Shown here: in pieces, positions 61,745-64,000 of the stretch
How positions within the stretch are numbered: position 1 is the first letter of the stretch
Layout of the letters: the number at the start of each line of letters is the position of its first letter
The notes under the pieces: generated by a model
Told to the model about the DNA's origin: nothing
Seen by the model: the letters and a program-made list of their open reading frames with translations, nothing else
Databases searched by the model: none
Position numbers and translations under genes: made by a program
Source: Sphingomonadales bacterium UBA656
Lineage (GTDB): Bacteria; Pseudomonadota; Alphaproteobacteria; Sphingomonadales; Sphingomonadaceae
Assembly: GCA_002299895.1 (NCBI GenBank)
Contig: DBOC01000012.1
Location: 19,777-83,776 of the forward strand
DNA: 64,000 bases
Direction: 5' to 3'

Positions 61745-63034
61745 CTAATCCTCAAGCCAGCTGAGCGTCGATTTTGTACCTGCCGTGGTCTTCCTCACCC
61801 GCTTGGTCAGCTCATCGGCTGAGGTAATGTTCGAGGTGTGGCCGTAATACTGCTCCAACATGGCAACCGAGGTTCCCATGTTTTTGGCAAGCGTGAACTG
61901 GTGCACGCCGTTTTGCAGGCGGAACGTAGCGTAGGTGTGCCGCAGGGAGTACAAGGTTCGGACCTGTCCGTGCGTGTCCCGCTCAACCTTGGCGGACTTC
62001 AGCAGGGCGGCGAACGACTTTTTGAAGGAACCGATTTCGCTGCCATCCTTGTGGCAGAATACCAAGCTTTCAGGGTCAAGCTTGGTTTTGGGATTTTCCT
62101 CGGTCGCCAGCTCCTCGATCCGCAGATCATGTATCCGCTTCAGGTATTTTTTGATGTCAGGCGAGGCTGAAACGACCTCACGTTTGCCGGTCTTGCCAGA
62201 TACGGTCAGTACGATGTTAGCTGGAACGTCGTGGCTCACAGCCACCTCTCGGATGTCTCGCCATTTCAACGTCCGAGCCTCACCGACACGAATGCCCGTG
62301 TTCGCAAGGATGAGAACATAATCCCTCAGCATCATGCGGTCCCGTTTAACCGCCTTGTTATCGATCTTGACGAATTCCCGCAGGTTACGGGTCAGCCTAC
62401 TCCAATCTCGTGGATCGAAATGCGGTCTCCTTGCCGCATCGCCGTTTGTCTTGGGGAACCTTGGCAACCGATCCAGATACCCCTCATCAATGCACCACTG
62501 GAAGAAGTGCTTCAGGTCCGAGTAAATTCGCTTGATCGTGTTTGGGGACAGCCTGCCGTCACGGGCGTTCTCGATCAGCTTGTCGACCAGCTTTGAGATC
62601 ATCGCTGGAGATAGATCCTCGAACATCTTTTTGGCCCAATGGGGCTTGATCCTGTTCATCAGCAGAATCTTGTAGCGGATCGATAGACGTCCCTTTTCGG
62701 GCTCTATCCTGCGGACATAGGCCTCGATGGCAGGTCCCATGCGCTTGCCGACCACCGTTTCACCAGTGAGCGATTTGACCAGAAGCTGGTTGTAGAGGTC
62801 TTCGGCATACTTGAATGCTTGATGCTCGTCGCCCGTGCCGGTGCTGCGATTAACGTATCCCTTGGTGTTGGGGACCTTGATCCGGCAGAGCCATGTTGGC
62901 TTTTTGAAGTCAGAGCGCTGGTAAAGGTAGATCGCTCCCTCACGGAACGTCTTTGATGCTATGATTATGCTTTTAGCGGTTTCCTGCCCGCCAACGTCAA
63001 TTTTTGCAGTAGATACCGGCACCGACTTCCCCAA
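61745..63034 (-). CDS. Tyrosine integrase of element 1
   Basis: 429 residues. N-terminal arm-binding and core-binding (SAM-like) domains, then the catalytic domain: GIRVGEARTLKW (Arg249), SGKTGKREVV (Lys), YSLRHTYAT (Arg365, His366) and MLEQYYGHTS with the nucleophilic Tyr at 396 or 397. Starts at TTG 63034, or GTG 63022. Lies 879 bp from the tRNA-Gly 3' end with arm-like repeats between, the usual tRNA-integrase layout. It is the only tyrosine integrase in the window. Confidence 0.9.
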   Translation of the reverse strand: MGKSVPVSTAKIDVGGQETAKSIIIASKTFREGAIYLYQRSDFKKPTWLCRIKVPNTKGYVNRSTGTGDEHQAFKYAEDLYNQLLVKSLTGETVVGKRMGPAIEAYVRRIEPEKGRLSIRYKILLMNRIKPHWAKKMFEDLSPAMISKLVDKLIENARDGRLSPNTIKRIYSDLKHFFQWCIDEGYLDRLPRFPKTNGDAARRPHFDPRDWSRLTRNLREFVKIDNKAVKRDRMMLRDYVLILANTGIRVGEARTLKWRDIREVAVSHDVPANIVLTVSGKTGKREVVSASPDIKKYLKRIHDLRIEELATEENPKTKLDPESLVFCHKDGSEIGSFKKSFAALLKSAKVERDTHGQVRTLYSLRHTYATFRLQNGVHQFTLAKNMGTSVAMLEQYYGHTSNITSADELTKRVRKTTAGTKSTLSWLED

Positions 63035-63245
63035 ACCCCACCAATTTCAAATCCGAACATGCTATCTTTTTCTCGTTTGGGGAACAGGATCTTCTCAGTC
63101 CATACCGATTTTAACGCCAGCAGCTTCGTGACGCCTAATGCTGAAATAGCTGAACTTTCGTTTATCGTTGGAGAATCCCGTGAATCCGAACCTCCGGAAA
63201 TCCGAACACGATCAGATGATGGGTTGCATCCATAGACAGACAAAT
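63035..63245. other. Integrase upstream region with arm-like sites
   Basis: Carries ATCCGAACA at 63051-63059 and 63200-63208 and a near copy at 63184-63192. They may let the integrase or a partner repress its own promoter. Confidence 0.5.
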
Positions 63246-63274
63246 GAAAAGGGCGCTCCATTTCTGAAGCGCCC
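63246..63274 (-). terminator. Terminator after the 38-residue gene
   Basis: Stem GGGCGCT (63251-63257) with AGCGCCC (63268-63274), followed on the minus strand by TTTTC. Confidence 0.7.
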
Positions 63275-63280
63275 CTCCCG

Positions 63281-63397
63281 TTAGAGCAACCGACCGATGG
63301 TAGCGAACCAAGAAGCCAGCAGGTACAAATTGCACCCGATGGCCAAACGGTACATTTCACCGCTCGGCTTGCTGGCTTCGATAGCTAGGAACACCAT
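63281..63397 (-). CDS. 38-residue hydrophobic peptide
   Basis: Begins MVFLAIEASKPSGEMYRLAI and ends LLASWFATIGRLL; the second half could span a membrane. AAGGAGAG lies five bases before the ATG, and a terminator follows the stop directly, so it looks like a stand-alone gene. No homology recognised; a small toxin or phage-like peptide is one possibility. Confidence 0.5.
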   Translation of the reverse strand: MVFLAIEASKPSGEMYRLAIGCNLYLLASWFATIGRLL

Positions 63398-63897
63398 AGT
63401 GCTCTCCTTCTATCTCGCACCCAGACCCATGTCGTAGCCGATGGGGTGCGCTAGGCCAGCGGGTGAGGTTTTTTCCGTGTGCCCGGAGTGACCTCAAACA
63501 CGCTTCGGCTATAACGTTCATCAGAAATGGGAACGGGCAGCCGTATTTCAAGGGCAGTTGCACAAACTAATAAGAAGAGTTTTCATACGCCTAAACCTTC
63601 ACGCCAAGATTGAAATCGCCCTCGCGACTGTATTACTCATCGGCAGTGGTGGGCAGGGCTTAGAATTTGAATCCAAGTTCGGCGACGCTGAACCAGATGC
63701 GATTGGCGACATTGAAGCACCGTAAAGCCTAAAAAATTTTGGATAACATCCTACTCAACGCACTCAGCCGTTCAAAGGCGAGGGACCTAGCGGAAACCGC
63801 CCACTGGAAATCCGAACATTCTCCCGAAAATCCGAACATGATCCGAACACAGCAAAATTGACACCTCCCGCAGGGAAGTGATTTTCTAAACCGTTGA
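63398..63897. other. Right end of element 1, mostly non-coding
   Basis: A 55-codon frame starting at TTG 63558 (to 63725; ends EPDAIGDIEAP) is the only plausible frame and is weak. The rest holds arm-like repeats and no further gene. Confidence 0.4.
63810..63849 (+). repeat. Three arm-like ATCCGAACA repeats at the right end
   Basis: At 63810-63818, 63830-63838 and 63841-63849. The last two are 11 bp apart, as at the left ends of elements 1 and 2. All face the same way. Confidence 0.65.
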
Positions 63898-63911
63898 TTT
63901 TCCTAGGAAAA
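63898..63911. repeat. Palindrome next to the tRNA-Gly 3' end
   Basis: TTTTCCTAGGAAAA, perfect 14-bp palindrome, one base outside the encoded CCA. It is absent left of att copies A, B and C. Confidence 0.45.
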
Positions 63912-63912
63912 C

Positions 63913-63987
63913 TGGAGCGGGCGAAGGGATTCGAACCCTCGACCCCAACCTTGGCAAGGTTGTGCTCTACCCCTGAGCTACGCCCGC
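63913..63987 (-). tRNA. tRNA-Gly(GCC), integration target
   Basis: 75 nt including encoded CCA. Acceptor GCGGGCG/CGCCCGC with discriminator U, D arm GCUC/GAGC, anticodon stem CAACC/GGUUG with loop UUGCCAA (anticodon GCC), T arm GAGGG-UUCGAAU-CCCUU (last pair G-U). Its 3' 46 nt recur at 13175, 17635 and 32536. It stays intact after integration because element DNA ends in the same 3' sequence. Confidence 0.97.
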
Positions 63988-64000
63988 TCTGGCGGTCAGG

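Larger units (their letters stand above)
32536..63912. mobile_element. Element 1: pipolin-like integrative element with metal-resistance cargo
   Basis: Runs from att copy C to the intact tRNA-Gly. The cargo (32962-53323) is czc and cop metal resistance. The core (53653-63034) encodes a family B DNA polymerase, serine recombinase, HUH Rep-like protein, small unknown proteins and a tyrosine integrase transcribed away from the tRNA. Arm-like ATCCGAACA repeats occur at both ends. No conjugation or virion genes are seen, so transfer would rely on other means. Confidence 0.75.

Noticed and set aside
32536..63912. Element 1 as an ICE or a prophage
   Set aside because: No type IV secretion, coupling protein, large relaxase, capsid, tail or terminase genes were seen.
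1..64000. CRISPR array
   Set aside because: No regularly spaced repeat series was found; the short repeats seen are at element ends or promoters.

Overview
The window reads as a chromosome segment of an alphaproteobacterium, most likely a sphingomonad (Sphingomonadales). This is inferred from the rpmI-rplT-pheS-pheT block, two very large TonB-dependent receptors, and an intergenic hairpin of the TTCCCGCCTTCGC type that is common in this order. No 16S or other taxonomic marker is present.

Positions 1-13174 are ordinary chromosome: the end of prs, hisN, rpmI, rplT, pheS, pheT, prfC, a fatty acid desaturase, an APC-type amino acid permease and a TonB-dependent receptor. The window ends in an intact tRNA-Gly(GCC) gene (63913-63987, minus strand). 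The first 46 bp of that gene as read on the plus strand (its 3' part) occur three more times, at 13175, 17635 and 32536. In every copy the sequence to the right is homologous and carries ATCCGAACA arm-like repeats. The 50 kb between is therefore best explained as three mobile elements stacked head to tail at the 3' end of tRNA-Gly.

Element 3 (about 4.5 kb) carries a TonB-dependent receptor and an exported SurE-like phosphatase. Element 2 (about 14.9 kb) is catabolic: two acyl-CoA dehydrogenases, an FATP-type CoA ligase, a nitronate monooxygenase-like flavoprotein, two glutathione S-transferases, a double DsbA-fold protein, a metallo-beta-lactamase hydrolase, and a TetR-controlled group with a phloretin-hydrolase-like enzyme, an FAD oxidase and a fumarylacetoacetase-like protein. 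Inverted repeats of the form TGGCA-N6-TG(C/T)CA at three divergent promoters look like a shared TetR operator. Neither element has an integrase.

Element 1 (about 31.4 kb) has two halves. The left half is metal resistance: czcCBA-czcD with a second transporter and a CadR-like MerR regulator, then a copper block of copAB, a PepSY protein, small Cys/His-rich peptides, a cnrYXH-like sigma system, copC, copD and a P1B ATPase. The right half is the mobile core: a family B DNA polymerase with exonuclease and polymerase motifs and an RTRG motif where primer-independent (pipolin) polymerases carry KTRG, a serine recombinase, a small HUH-type Rep-like protein with iteron-like repeats, several unknown small proteins and a tyrosine integrase next to the tRNA. 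The most interesting reading is a pipolin-like integrative element with heavy-metal cargo that has accreted integrase-less relatives in tandem.
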